A stretch of 64,000 nt of DNA, from contig NZ_SHKK01000001.1 of assembly GCF_004217135.1 (NCBI RefSeq), positions 4,402,001 through 4,466,000 on the forward strand, written 5' to 3'. The DNA comes from Micromonospora violae (GTDB taxonomy: Bacteria; Actinomycetota; Actinomycetes; Mycobacteriales; Micromonosporaceae). The translations under genes were made by a program, and so were the position numbers. A model generated the notes under the pieces. The model did no database searches, was not told the origin of the DNA, and worked only from the letters and a program-made list of their open reading frames with translations. Shown in pieces: positions 25,708 to 34,781 of the stretch (the stretch's first letter is position 1; every line of letters starts with the position of its first letter).

Positions 25708-26481
25708 TCAGCAGCGGGGGACGTTGGGGATGTAGCCGTCGTGACCGGTGTAGACGTACGCGTCCGCGATGAAGCGGCCGGAGCCGATCCGGTCCCAGAT
25801 CGAACTGGTGCCGTACGTGCCGGTGACGGTGGTGCCACTGGTCTGGCAGGCGATGGTCACCCGGGTGCCGTCGGCGACGGTGCCGACCGAGGCGTACCCG
25901 GTGCCGGGCCCGGAGCGGACGGTCAGCGGGGTGCCGCTGGTGTTGACAGTGCCGTTGCCGCTGCCCGAGGCGCACCCGTTGCCACTGGTGTAGTTCCTGG
26001 TGCCCCAGTAGAGCGCGAGGCTGCCGTTGAAGCGGACCTGGATGTCGGCGCCGTTGAGGCGCTGCTCGTAGTGCAGGTGTGGGCCGGTCGATCCCCCGGT
26101 GCTGCCGACCCAGCCGATCACCTTGCCGTACCCGACCGTCTGCCCGACCGAGACGTTGAAGCCGCTGAGGTGCGCGTAGTAGGTGCTGTAACCGCCCCCG
26201 TGGTTGATTCGGACGTATTTGCCGTAGCTGGTGCCGCCGAGGTCGGTGACCCGGTCGACGGTGCCGGGTGCGCTGGCGACCACCGGGTCGCCGGAGTCGT
26301 TGGTGCGGTTGAAGTCGATGGCGTACGCCGGACTGTGGCCCGACCGGGTCTGCCCGGACCAGGTCTGCCCGCACGGGAACGGCACCCGGAAGGTTGGCGC
26401 GGCCAGCGCAGGCGTCGCCGGAGCCAGCGCGCCCCCGACCAAGAGACCCGTCACCAGCAGGCTGATCCATCGCTTTCGCAT
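25708..26481 (-). CDS. Secreted M23-family metallopeptidase with C-terminal SH3-like domain
   Basis: 257 aa. Signal peptide ending near Ala28 (GALAPATPALAA). Lysostaphin-type M23 domain: His49 and Asp56 (RSGHSPAYAIDFNR), with the HLH of GSTGPHLHYEQ. C-terminal SH3b-like region (GTPLTVRSGPGTGYASVGTV). It should cut peptide cross-bridges of peptidoglycan or act as a bacteriolytic enzyme outside the cell. ATG 26481 follows AGGAGGAGCT. Divergent from the alpha-glucoside operon. Confidence 0.92.
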   Translation of the reverse strand: MRKRWISLLVTGLLVGGALAPATPALAAPTFRVPFPCGQTWSGQTRSGHSPAYAIDFNRTNDSGDPVVASAPGTVDRVTDLGGTSYGKYVRINHGGGYSTYYAHLSGFNVSVGQTVGYGKVIGWVGSTGGSTGPHLHYEQRLNGADIQVRFNGSLALYWGTRNYTSGNGCASGSGNGTVNTSGTPLTVRSGPGTGYASVGTVADGTRVTIACQTSGTTVTGTYGTSSIWDRIGSGRFIADAYVYTGHDGYIPNVPRC

Positions 26482-26648
26482 ACAGCTCCTCCTATGTTGA
26501 AAACCTTCGATCTGTTGCGTTCAGCCTGACAGATATCGCCAATCTTCGAAAGAGCCCTCGGCATGCCCCGCCAGCGCGCCCACCAGGCAGCCTGCAGGTT
26601 TCCGGATTGTTACTCGCTCGTGTCTGACAGGGGGTGGACCGCGCCGGA

Positions 26649-26662
26649 TGCAAGCGCTTACA
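26649..26662. promoter_or_regulatory. LacI-type operator candidate of the alpha-glucoside operon
   Basis: TGCAAGCGCTTACA with the central palindrome AAGCGCTT, 70 bp upstream of the binding-protein ATG. The CG-centred AAGCGCTT core is the classic LacI-family operator form; the LacI gene at 30235 is the obvious ligand. Confidence 0.65.
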
Positions 26663-26731
26663 TGTGTGCACGCCCAATCGGACCGGCGACGGGTCACCAG
26701 CACGACCGCGCCGGCTAGGAAGGAGGACGGC

Positions 26732-28078
26732 ATGGCGGTCTTTACCAGACCACGCCAGGCCTTCGTGATCGCCGGTGTACTCGGGCTGGCGCTCAGCGCC
26801 ACCGCCTGCGGTACCGGCGACGACAAGAAGAGCAGCAAAGCGGGCTCCGCGGAGTGCGCCGCATACGACAAGTACGAGGGCCACGACGGCAAGAAGGTCT
26901 CGATCTACGCGTCCATCCGTGACGCCGAGGCCGACCTGCTGGAGCGCTCCTGGTCGCAGTTCACCGACTGCACCGGCATCGAGATCGACTACGAGGGCAG
27001 CGGCGAGTTCGAGGCGCAACTCCCCGTGCGGGTCGACGGCGGCAACGCCCCCGACATCGCCTTCGTGCCCCAGCCGGGCCTGGTGAAGCGGTTCGCCGAC
27101 GCCGGCAAGCTGAAGTCCCTCAGCGCCGACACCAAGGCCCTGGCCGAGCAGAACATGCCGGCCGACTGGCTGAAGTACGGCACCGTCAACGGGACGCTCT
27201 ACGGCGTGCCGCTCGGCGCCAACGTGAAGTCCTTCGTCTGGTACTCGCCGAAGACGTTCAAGGAGAAGGGCTGGGAGGTTCCGACCACCTGGGACCAGCT
27301 CATCGCCCTGAGCGACAAGATCGCGGCGAGCGGCATGAAGCCGTGGTGCGTGGGCGTCGAGTCCGGTGACGCCACCGGCTGGCCGGCCACCGACTGGATC
27401 GAGGACGTGATCCTGCGTACGCAGGGCCCCGAGGTCTACGACCAGTGGACCACGCACGCCATCCCGTTCAACGACCCGAAGATCGTCGACGCGGTTGACC
27501 GCGCCGGCAGCATCCTCAAGAACGAGAAGTACGTCAACGGCGGCTTCGGCGGCGTCAAGAGCATCACCACCACCTCCTTCCAGGAGGCGGGCGTGCCGGT
27601 GACCAACGGCAAGTGCGCGATGCACCGGCAGGCGTCGTTCTACGCCAACCAGTTCCCCGAGGGCACCAAGGTCGCCGAGGACGGCGACGCGTTCGCCTTC
27701 TACTTCCCGGCGATCGACCCGGCCAAGGGCAAGCCGGTCCTGGGCGCGGGCGAGTTCGTCGTCGCGTACGCGGACCGTCCCGAGGTTCAGGCGGTGCAGA
27801 CCTACCTCGCCTCCGCCGAGTACGTCAACAGCCGCGCGAAGCTCGGCAACTGGGTCACGGCGAACAACAAGCTGGACATCGCCAACGTGGCCAGCCCGAT
27901 CGACAAGCTCTCCGTCCAGATCCTCCAGGACAAGACCGGCACCTTCCGCTTCGACGGATCCGACCTGATGCCGGCCGCCGTCGGCGCGGGAACGTTCTGG
28001 AAGGGCATGGTCGACTGGCTGAACGGTAAGCAGACCGCCCCGGTGCTCCAGGGCATCGAGAGCAGCTGGCCGAAGTGA
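26732..28078 (+). CDS. Alpha-glucoside-type ABC transporter solute-binding lipoprotein
   Basis: 448 aa from ATG 26732 (AGGAGG upstream). Lipoprotein signal with lipobox SATAC and Cys26 as the lipidated residue, then a Ser/Lys-rich linker. The rest is a cluster-B extracellular sugar-binding protein (VSIYASIRDAEADLLERSW, DIAFVPQPGLVKRFADAGKL). Together with the two permeases, LacI regulator and GH13 glucosidase it fits an AglE-type alpha-glucoside receptor; the exact sugar is inferred. The hairpin at 28086-28119 downstream may raise its mRNA level over the permeases. Confidence 0.9.
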   Translation: MAVFTRPRQAFVIAGVLGLALSATACGTGDDKKSSKAGSAECAAYDKYEGHDGKKVSIYASIRDAEADLLERSWSQFTDCTGIEIDYEGSGEFEAQLPVRVDGGNAPDIAFVPQPGLVKRFADAGKLKSLSADTKALAEQNMPADWLKYGTVNGTLYGVPLGANVKSFVWYSPKTFKEKGWEVPTTWDQLIALSDKIAASGMKPWCVGVESGDATGWPATDWIEDVILRTQGPEVYDQWTTHAIPFNDPKIVDAVDRAGSILKNEKYVNGGFGGVKSITTTSFQEAGVPVTNGKCAMHRQASFYANQFPEGTKVAEDGDAFAFYFPAIDPAKGKPVLGAGEFVVAYADRPEVQAVQTYLASAEYVNSRAKLGNWVTANNKLDIANVASPIDKLSVQILQDKTGTFRFDGSDLMPAAVGAGTFWKGMVDWLNGKQTAPVLQGIESSWPK

Positions 28079-28085
28079 TCCCGGC

Positions 28086-28119
28086 GGTGGCCCGGTCCGC
28101 GCACGCGGGCCGGGCCACC
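28086..28119 (+). other. Intercistronic hairpin between binding protein and permease
   Basis: GGTGGCCCGG (28086-28095) pairs with CCGGGCCACC (28110-28119), with CCGC/GCGG inside. Such stems after binding-protein genes commonly stabilise the upstream message or cause partial termination. Confidence 0.6.
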
Positions 28120-28148
28120 GGCCGAGGCGGACCCGATAGGGAGGGTTG

Positions 28149-29195
28149 ATGGAGTTCGACTTCGCCGATCAGCAGCCGAAGCTCCTCATGCTGATGTACG
28201 GGCTGATCGCCTTCGTGTTGGTGGTGGGCGGTCTGCTCCTCCTGCTCGACGTCGTGCCGGCCTGGTTCGCCCGCCGGCGGGAGGCGCAGCTCGTTGCCGC
28301 CTCCGCGAGCGGAGCCCCGCTGTCCCGACGGCCCAAGCAACGGGAGGGCCTGTTCGCCCTCTTCTTCCTGTTGCCGACGCTGCTGCTGCTCACCATCGGC
28401 CTGGTCGTGCCGGCCATCCGCACCGTGCTGCTGTCCCTGATGGACCGGACCAGCACCAACTGGGTGGGGTTGCGCAACTACAGTTGGATGTTCTCCGAAG
28501 ACTCGATCGTCCGGGTCCTGGCCAACAGCCTGATCTGGGTGCTCCTGGTCCCGCTGGTGGCGACCGCGTTCGGTCTGATCTACGCCATCATGGTGGACAA
28601 GGTCCGGTTCGAGGCCGTGGCCAAGTCGCTGATCTTCCTGCCCATGGCGATCTCCTTCGTCGGGGCCAGCATCATCTGGAAGTTCGTCTACGCCTACCGC
28701 GGCGAAGGCGACCAGATCGGCCTGCTCAACCAGATCGTGGTCAGCCTCGGCGGTGAGCCGAAGCAGTGGCTGCTGGAATCACCGATGAACACGCTGCTGC
28801 TGATCGTCATCATGATCTGGATCCAGGCCGGTTTCGCCATGGTGGTGCTCTCCGCCGCGATCAAGGCGATCCCCGCCGACATCGTGGAAGCCGCCCGACT
28901 CGACGGCGTCAACCCGTGGCAGATGTACTGGCAGATCACCATGCCGACCATCCGCCCGGCGCTGATCGTCGTGGTGGTGACCCTGTCGATCGCCACGCTC
29001 AAGGTCTTCGACATCGTCCGGACCGCGACCAACGGCAACTACGACACCAGCGTGATCGCCAACGAGATGTACAACCAGGCCTTCCGGTACGGCGAGAGCG
29101 GCCAGGGCTCCGCGCTGGCGGTCTTCCTCTTCATCCTGGTCATTCCCATCGTGATCTACCAGATCCGCAACCTCCGTCAACAGCGGGAGGGCTGA
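28149..29195 (+). CDS. Sugar ABC transporter permease (AglF-like)
   Basis: 348 aa. An extra N-terminal TM (about 14-33) precedes the usual six-TM MalF-type core; the cytoplasmic EAA loop reads VEAARLDGVNPWQMYWQITMP. It forms the membrane channel with the second permease. ATG 28149 after GAGGG; the alternative TTG one codon earlier is less likely. It lies 1 nt from the next permease gene. Confidence 0.92.
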   Translation: MEFDFADQQPKLLMLMYGLIAFVLVVGGLLLLLDVVPAWFARRREAQLVAASASGAPLSRRPKQREGLFALFFLLPTLLLLTIGLVVPAIRTVLLSLMDRTSTNWVGLRNYSWMFSEDSIVRVLANSLIWVLLVPLVATAFGLIYAIMVDKVRFEAVAKSLIFLPMAISFVGASIIWKFVYAYRGEGDQIGLLNQIVVSLGGEPKQWLLESPMNTLLLIVIMIWIQAGFAMVVLSAAIKAIPADIVEAARLDGVNPWQMYWQITMPTIRPALIVVVVTLSIATLKVFDIVRTATNGNYDTSVIANEMYNQAFRYGESGQGSALAVFLFILVIPIVIYQIRNLRQQREG

Positions 29196-29196
29196 G

Positions 29197-30165
29197 ATGA
29201 CGACCGCAACGCCCACCGTTGCCACGGGCACCCAGCAGACCAGTGGCACCCCCTCCACCACCGCCGGGCGGGTCCGCAAGCGGTTGACCAGCCGTACCGC
29301 GACGCTCGTGTCGATCGTCATCGCGGTGGTCTGGACCATCCCGACCTTCGGCCTCTTCGTCTCGTCGTTCCGGCCGGAGGACGAGATCAAGACCACCGGC
29401 TGGTGGACGTTCTTCACCAACCCGCAGTTCACTCTGGAGAACTACCAGCAGGTCCTGTTCGGGCGGTCGTCGTCCTCCGGGCAGCTCGCCGGTTCCTTCA
29501 TCAACTCCCTGGCGATCACCATCCCGTCGGTGCTCTTCCCGCTCGCGTTCGCGTGTCTGGCCGCGTACGCGCTGGCCTGGATCAACTTCCGCGGCCGGGA
29601 CTGGCTCTACATCGCGATCTTCGCGTTGCAGATCGTGCCGTTGCAGATGGCCTTGGTGCCGCTGCTGAAGTTCTTCTCCACCGGTGTCACCCTCGGCGGC
29701 ATCACCCTGATGCCGGCCTGGGATCTGGTCGACGAACAGAAGTTCGCCCAGGTGTGGTTCGCCCACACCTGCTTCGCGCTCCCGTTCGCCGTCTACCTGC
29801 TGCACAACTTCATCTCGCAACTACCCGGAGATCTGATGGAGGCGGCCCGGGTCGACGGGGCCACCCACCCGAAGATCTTCCGCACCATCGTGCTGCCGCT
29901 GATCACCCCGGCGCTGGCCGCGATCGGCATCTTCCAGTTCCTCTGGGTCTGGAACGACCTGCTGGTCGCACTGATCTTCGCCGGTGGCGGCGACGAGACC
30001 GCCCCGCTCACCGTGAAGCTGGCCGAGATGGCCGGCACGCGGGGCAACGAGTGGCAACGGCTGACGGCCGGAGCATTCGTGTCCATCGTCGTACCGCTCA
30101 TCGTGTTCCTGTCCCTGCAGCGCTACTTCGTGCGAGGTCTGCTCGCCGGCAGCGTCAAGGGCTGA
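29197..30165 (+). CDS. Carbohydrate ABC transporter permease (AglG-like)
   Basis: 322 aa. MalG-type permease: TM1 near residues 35-55, and EAA loop MEAARVDGATHPKIFRTIVLP. Partner of the preceding permease. No ATP-binding subunit gene is present in the operon, so the transporter must use an ATPase encoded elsewhere (as MsiK does in Streptomyces). Followed by a terminator-like hairpin before the regulator gene. Confidence 0.93.
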   Translation: MTTATPTVATGTQQTSGTPSTTAGRVRKRLTSRTATLVSIVIAVVWTIPTFGLFVSSFRPEDEIKTTGWWTFFTNPQFTLENYQQVLFGRSSSSGQLAGSFINSLAITIPSVLFPLAFACLAAYALAWINFRGRDWLYIAIFALQIVPLQMALVPLLKFFSTGVTLGGITLMPAWDLVDEQKFAQVWFAHTCFALPFAVYLLHNFISQLPGDLMEAARVDGATHPKIFRTIVLPLITPALAAIGIFQFLWVWNDLLVALIFAGGGDETAPLTVKLAEMAGTRGNEWQRLTAGAFVSIVVPLIVFLSLQRYFVRGLLAGSVKG

Positions 30166-30169
30166 CCCG

Positions 30170-30211
30170 CTCGCCCGCCGCCGCCTGGCCCCTCGGGCGG
30201 CGGCGGGCGAG
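30170..30211 (+). terminator. Hairpin between permease and LacI gene
   Basis: CTCGCCCGCCGCCGCC (30170-30185) and GGCGGCGGCGGGCGAG (30196-30211): a perfect 16-bp stem. It probably ends or attenuates the transporter transcript before the regulator. Confidence 0.7.
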
Positions 30212-30234
30212 TCGGGCACCGAGCGGGAGAAACC

Positions 30235-31281
30235 GTGACGAAGATCGATGATGTGGCCCGGTTGGCCGGGGTGTCCACGGCCACCGTCTCGCGGGCCCTG
30301 CGCGGGCTGCCGACGGTCTCGGCGGCCACCCGACGCCGGGTACTCGCCGCCGCCGAACAGCTCGACTACGAGGTCTCACCGAGCGCATCCCGGCTCGCCG
30401 GTGGCCGGACCGGCACGGTCGCGGTGGTGGTCCCCCGGATCAACCGATGGTTCTTCAGCACCGTCGTCGAGGCGGTCGAGGAGTACCTCCACGAGTCCGG
30501 CTACGACCTGCTGCTCTACAACCTGGGCGGCCGGGAGCAGATCCGCCAGCGGGTCCTGCGGACGGCCAACCTGCACAAGCGGGTGGACGCCCTCATGCTG
30601 GTCGCCACGCCCCTGCGGCCGGCCGACCTGACCGCGCTGGCCGCGCTTGAACTGCCCGGGGTGACCATCAGCTCGGGCAGCAGGGTGCCCAACTGGCCGT
30701 GCGTACGCATCGACGACGTGGCCGCCGCCCGGGCCGCCACCCGACACCTGATCGACCTCGGCCACCGGCGGATCGCACACATCTCCGGTGACGGGGATGA
30801 CGAGTTGGCGTTCACCACCCACCTCGACCGCCGCCGGGGCTACCAGGCGGAGTTGCGGGCCGCGGGTCTGCGAACCGACCCGAGCCTGGACGTCGAGTCC
30901 ACCTTCACCATCGAAGGCGGCAGCCGGGCCACCGTCGAGTTGCTGGCCCGCGGCGAACCACCGACCGCGATCGTCGCCGCCTGCGACGAGATGGCGATGG
31001 GCGCGATGACCACGCTGCGCGACGCCGGACTACGGGTGCCGCAGGACGTCAGCGTCATCGGCATCGACGACCACGACCTGGCCGGCATCCTCGGGCTCAG
31101 CACCATCGCCCAGCCCGCCGCCGAGCAGGGCCGACTAGCCGCCCGGATGCTGCTCGACCCCCTCGAAGCCCGACCTCCGGGCCCCATTGCCGGGCACCAG
31201 AGCACCGACTGCGACACGCCGGTGATCCTGCCCACTCGCCTGGTGGTGCGGGAGTCGACCGCACCACCCCGGGCACACTGA
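30235..31281 (+). CDS. LacI-family transcriptional regulator
   Basis: 348 aa from GTG 30235 with GGGAGAAACC upstream. LacI helix-turn-helix at residues 3-24 (IDDVARLAGVSTATVSRALR) and hinge near 50-60. The periplasmic-binding-like effector domain has GVTISSGSRVPNW and IDDHDLAGILGLSTIAQP. It probably represses the alpha-glucoside operon through TGCAAGCGCTTACA at 26649-26662, with the imported sugar as inducer. Its stop is 33 nt before the glucosidase start. Confidence 0.93.
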   Translation: MTKIDDVARLAGVSTATVSRALRGLPTVSAATRRRVLAAAEQLDYEVSPSASRLAGGRTGTVAVVVPRINRWFFSTVVEAVEEYLHESGYDLLLYNLGGREQIRQRVLRTANLHKRVDALMLVATPLRPADLTALAALELPGVTISSGSRVPNWPCVRIDDVAAARAATRHLIDLGHRRIAHISGDGDDELAFTTHLDRRRGYQAELRAAGLRTDPSLDVESTFTIEGGSRATVELLARGEPPTAIVAACDEMAMGAMTTLRDAGLRVPQDVSVIGIDDHDLAGILGLSTIAQPAAEQGRLAARMLLDPLEARPPGPIAGHQSTDCDTPVILPTRLVVRESTAPPRAH

Positions 31282-31314
31282 AAGCCTAACCACAGCGCAA
31301 CACGGGAGAAGACC

Positions 31315-32988
31315 CTGAACACCGATCCGACGCAGCAGACCCCCTCCGGTCAGCCGATCACCGGCTGGTGGACCGAGGCCGCCATCTACCAGATCTACCC
31401 CCGCTCGTTCGCCGACTCGGACGGGGACGGGATCGGTGACCTGCCCGGCATCACCGCCCGCCTCGACCACCTGGTTGAGCTGGGCGTGGACGCGGTCTGG
31501 CTCTCTCCCTTCTACCCCTCGCCGCAGGCCGACGCCGGCTACGACGTGGCCGACTACCGGGACGTCGACCCGCTGTTCGGCACCCTCGCCGACGCCGACA
31601 AGCTGATCGCCGAGGCCCGGTCCCGCAACCTGCGGGTGATCGTCGACCTGGTTCCGAACCACACGTCCTCGGCGCACCGCTGGTTCCAGGCCGCGCTGCC
31701 GGCCGCGCCCGGCAGCCCGGAACGGTCCCGGTACATCTTCCGGGACGGCCGCGGACCGGCCGGCGACCAGCCGCCGAACGACTGGCAGAGCGTCTTCGGT
31801 GGCCCCGCCTGGACCCGGACCGCCGACGCCGACGGGCAGCCCGGCCAGTGGTACCTGCACCTGTTCGACACCGGCCAGCCGGACCTCAACTGGGACAACC
31901 CCGAGGTGCACGCCGAGTTCCTGGACGTGTTGCGGTTCTGGTTGGACCGTGGGGTGGACGGCTTCCGGGTCGACGTGGCACACGGCCTGGTCAAGCAGGC
32001 CGACCTGGCCGACTGGCAGGAGCCGCAGGAGATCCTCTCCGGCAACGAGATCGACAAGCCTCGCCCACCGATGTGGGACCAGGACGGTGTGCACGAGATC
32101 TACCGGCAGTGGCGGCAGGTTCTGGACAGCTACCCGGGTGAGCGGGTGCTGGTCGCCGAGGCCTGGGTGGAGCCGGCCGAGCGGCTGGCCCGCTACGTCC
32201 GCCCGGACGAGATGCACCAGGCGTTCAACTTCGAGTACCTGCTCGCCGCGTGGACCGCACCGGCCCAGTACGCGGTGATCACCCGCTCGTTGGAGGCGAC
32301 CGACTCGGTCGGCGCGCCGACCACCTGGGTGCTGTCCAACCACGACGTGGTCCGGCACGCCTCCCGGCTCGGCCTGCCGGTCGGCACCGTACGGCCCAAC
32401 GGCATCGGCATCGGCGACCCGCAGCCGGACGCCGCGCTCGGCCTGCGCCGGGCCCGGGCGGCCACCCTGCTGATGCTCGCCCTGCCCGGCTCGGCGTACC
32501 TCTACCAGGGCGAGGAGCTGGGGCTGCCCGAGCACACCACGCTGCCCGACGAGGCCCGGCAGGACCCGACCTGGGTCCGCACCGGGCACACCCAGCGCGG
32601 CCGGGACGGCTGCCGGGTGCCGATCCCGTGGGAGGCCGACGCCCCGTCGTACGGCTTCGGGCCCAGCGACGCGAGCTGGCTGCCGCAGCCCGCGCTCTGG
32701 GCGGAGTACGCGCTGGACCGCCAGCGCGACGTGCCCGGCTCGACGTACGAGCTGTACCGCACCGCGCTGCGGTTGCGTCGTGCGCACGGGCTGGGCCGCG
32801 GCACCCTGGAGTGGTTGTCCTCCGGCGACGAGGTGCTGAGCTTCCGCAATGGTGAGCTGACCGTGCTGACCAACTTCGGTGCCGCCCCGGTGCCGGTGCC
32901 GGCCGATGCCGAGGTCCTCGCCGCCAGCGCGGCCCTGGACGAGGACGGTGCGGTCCCGACCGACGTGACCGTCTGGCTGCGCGGCTGA
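31315..32988 (+). CDS. GH13 alpha-glucosidase / oligo-1,6-glucosidase (CTG start)
   Basis: 557 aa. Conserved GH13 motifs: AAIYQIYPRSFADSDGDGIG at the N-terminus, VPNHTS, nucleophile Asp220 (GFRVDVAHG), acid/base Glu282 (VLVAEAWVEP) and Asp344 (LSNHDVVRH). Cytoplasmic, hydrolysing imported alpha-glucosides such as maltose or isomaltose. There is no ATG, GTG or TTG in frame between the stop at 31279 and codon 58, which lies inside the catalytic barrel. CTG 31315 has GGGAGAAGA 6-7 nt upstream, so CTG initiation is inferred. Last gene of the operon. Confidence 0.92.
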   Translation: MNTDPTQQTPSGQPITGWWTEAAIYQIYPRSFADSDGDGIGDLPGITARLDHLVELGVDAVWLSPFYPSPQADAGYDVADYRDVDPLFGTLADADKLIAEARSRNLRVIVDLVPNHTSSAHRWFQAALPAAPGSPERSRYIFRDGRGPAGDQPPNDWQSVFGGPAWTRTADADGQPGQWYLHLFDTGQPDLNWDNPEVHAEFLDVLRFWLDRGVDGFRVDVAHGLVKQADLADWQEPQEILSGNEIDKPRPPMWDQDGVHEIYRQWRQVLDSYPGERVLVAEAWVEPAERLARYVRPDEMHQAFNFEYLLAAWTAPAQYAVITRSLEATDSVGAPTTWVLSNHDVVRHASRLGLPVGTVRPNGIGIGDPQPDAALGLRRARAATLLMLALPGSAYLYQGEELGLPEHTTLPDEARQDPTWVRTGHTQRGRDGCRVPIPWEADAPSYGFGPSDASWLPQPALWAEYALDRQRDVPGSTYELYRTALRLRRAHGLGRGTLEWLSSGDEVLSFRNGELTVLTNFGAAPVPVPADAEVLAASAALDEDGAVPTDVTVWLRG

Positions 32989-33000
32989 TCTCGCGTCGAC

Positions 33001-33074
33001 CGGCCCGTCCACACCGACCGGCCCGTCCCGCCGAGCGATACTCGCGGGCGGGCTGGTCGGTGTGGACCGGCCCG
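33001..33074 (+). terminator. Long imperfect terminator hairpin after the glucosidase
   Basis: Arms at 33001-33031 and about 33043-33074 pair over nearly 30 bp with few mismatches (GTCCACACCGACC against GGTCGGTGTGGAC in the outer part; CCGTCCCGC against GCGGGCGGG inside). Confidence 0.7.
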
Positions 33075-33169
33075 CTGTGGAGCTGATGTCGTAAACGATT
33101 CACCCCCGCGCCCCGCGCCGACGGAGCATCCGCGTCGGATGCTCCCGCGCGTGCCACCCGCCCAGCCTC

Positions 33170-33244
33170 GTCGATCATGGAGTTGTGGTGGGTGACAAAA
33201 CCCCCACGAGTCACCGAACCGGGCACCACAAGTCCATGATCGAC
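33170..33244. repeat. Palindromic intergenic repeat, copy 2 (best paired)
   Basis: Left arm at 33170-33190 (GTCGATCATGGAGTTGTGG plus TG) and right arm at 33224-33244; 20 of 21 positions are complementary, around a loop of about 33 nt that itself has GGTGAC/GTCACC-like pairing potential. Same outer sequence as the copy at 7115-7175. Confidence 0.8.
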
Positions 33245-33306
33245 CGGATAGGCTGGGGGTGGCCCCCGGGCAGGCGGGGGCGCGGGGCGGGCGCGCGGGG
33301 GCGCGG

Positions 33307-34740
33307 TCAGAGGTGGTCGGCTCGGTCGTGCAGCAGGTCGTGCACGTTGTCGATGTCCGCCGGTGAGGTGCGCGAGGCGAGCCAGTACATGACACCGGTA
33401 GGTATGAAGAAGAGCTGGAACGCGGCCAGCCCGACGGCGAAGTTCAGCGGCGGCGGGAACGCCGTTCGCAGTGCCTGGAAGGCCACCCCGACCAATCCGT
33501 TGCCGGCCGCGCGACCGACCCCGTTCACCAGGTTGCCCAGGCTGTAGACCGTGCCCCGGTGCTCCGGTGGGTTGACGTCGGCGATCAGCGCGAACCAGTT
33601 CGGCGAGTTGGCCGAGGTCAACGCGAGCGCCACGATCGCGGTGAGCAGGCTCAGCCCGACCGACGGCTCGGTGAACACACTCGCCAGCACCGCACCGACC
33701 ACCGCGCCGCCGGTCGCGCCGTCCGGCACGTCGATGGTCACCGGGACGAAGAACAGCACCAGGTAGAACGGCAGCGCGGCGAGGATGCCGACCGAGGCGA
33801 CGAGTGCCCGCCCCCGCGGCGTACGCCGTTGCACCGCGTCGCCGATCAACCCACCCACGATGGACAGCACCCCACCGAGCTGGAACAGGGTGGCGAAAAC
33901 GCTGCCCACCACCACCGCCGTCGACGTCGAGTAACCCTGGGCCTCGGCCCGCTCGGCGAAGAGCACCGGCAGCCAGACCAGGGAGCCGAACGCGGCCTGC
34001 GCGGTCAGACCCTGCAGGATCAGCCACCGGTTGGTCCGCCGGGCCAGAATGCGCGGCAGGTCGGCGCGGCTGATCCGGTAGTCGTACTCGGCGCCCGCGT
34101 CGAGCCGGCTGGCCAGCTCCGGCTCGCTCTGCCCACGCCGAATGTCGTACGTGAACAGGTAGGCCAGGGTGGCGGCCAGGCCGACACCGGTCAGCAGCAG
34201 GAACGGCCGCCGCCAGTCGGCCGCCCCGAGCAGCCCGCCGACGAGGGTGCCCGCGAGGGTGCCGACTCCCTGGGAGAGTCCCCAGAAGCTCATCACCAGC
34301 CCACGTCGGGTCGGTGAGATCAGGTCGGTGACCACCGAGAAACCCACCGAGCCGACCGCGCCGAGGCCGACCGCAGCGACCAACTGCGCGGCCAGGAACA
34401 TCAGGTAGCCGTCGGCAAGCGCGCTACCACCGGTGCCCGTCGCCCAGAGGAGCGTGCCCACCATGAGCAGCGGCTTGCGGTTGGTCCGGTCCCCGACGTA
34501 CGCCCAGCCCACCGCCGCGACAGCGCTCACCAGGAAGCTGACCGCGGTGACCACCCCGAGCAGCCGCCCCGACACGTCGAACGCGTCGGAGATCGGGCCG
34601 TACAGCGGGGGGACCAGCCCGATCGCCACGTTGTCCAGTGAGGCGAGCAGCACGAACACCACGACGCTGTACAACCGGTGCGCCGGCCCACCGCCCCGGC
34701 CGTGCGGGCGCGGGCCGGGGCCGCCACTGGTCACCGTCAT
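33307..34740 (-). CDS. MFS transporter
   Basis: 477 aa from ATG 34740; twelve hydrophobic segments, starting near RLYSVVVFVLLASLDNVAIG, with an MFS loop 2-3 signature VGWAYVGDRTNRKPLL. A GTG at 34779 is in frame but lies 2 nt from a perfect hairpin (34782-34817), with no room for a ribosome-binding site. It is the third gene of the xylA-xylB transcript, so sugar (xylose) transport is a reasonable but unproven role. Spinster-type MFS proteins with similar loops carry other solutes. Confidence 0.85.
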   Translation of the reverse strand: MTVTSGGPGPRPHGRGGGPAHRLYSVVVFVLLASLDNVAIGLVPPLYGPISDAFDVSGRLLGVVTAVSFLVSAVAAVGWAYVGDRTNRKPLLMVGTLLWATGTGGSALADGYLMFLAAQLVAAVGLGAVGSVGFSVVTDLISPTRRGLVMSFWGLSQGVGTLAGTLVGGLLGAADWRRPFLLLTGVGLAATLAYLFTYDIRRGQSEPELASRLDAGAEYDYRISRADLPRILARRTNRWLILQGLTAQAAFGSLVWLPVLFAERAEAQGYSTSTAVVVGSVFATLFQLGGVLSIVGGLIGDAVQRRTPRGRALVASVGILAALPFYLVLFFVPVTIDVPDGATGGAVVGAVLASVFTEPSVGLSLLTAIVALALTSANSPNWFALIADVNPPEHRGTVYSLGNLVNGVGRAAGNGLVGVAFQALRTAFPPPLNFAVGLAAFQLFFIPTGVMYWLASRTSPADIDNVHDLLHDRADHL

Positions 34741-34781
34741 GACCGGCAGCCAATCAGACTCCGTGCCGGAGGTCGTCACGC

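Larger units (their letters stand above)
32989..33306. other. Convergent intergenic region with stacked hairpins
   Basis: 318 bp without a gene. It contains the terminator at 33001-33074, a 10-bp hairpin GGAGCATCCG-cgt-CGGATGCTCC (33123-33145) and the palindromic repeat at 33170-33244, before the 3' end of the MFS gene. Confidence 0.6.

Noticed and set aside
31135..33012. 625-codon minus-strand open frame
   Set aside because: Shadow of the GH13 alpha-glucosidase, which has all catalytic motifs on the plus strand.
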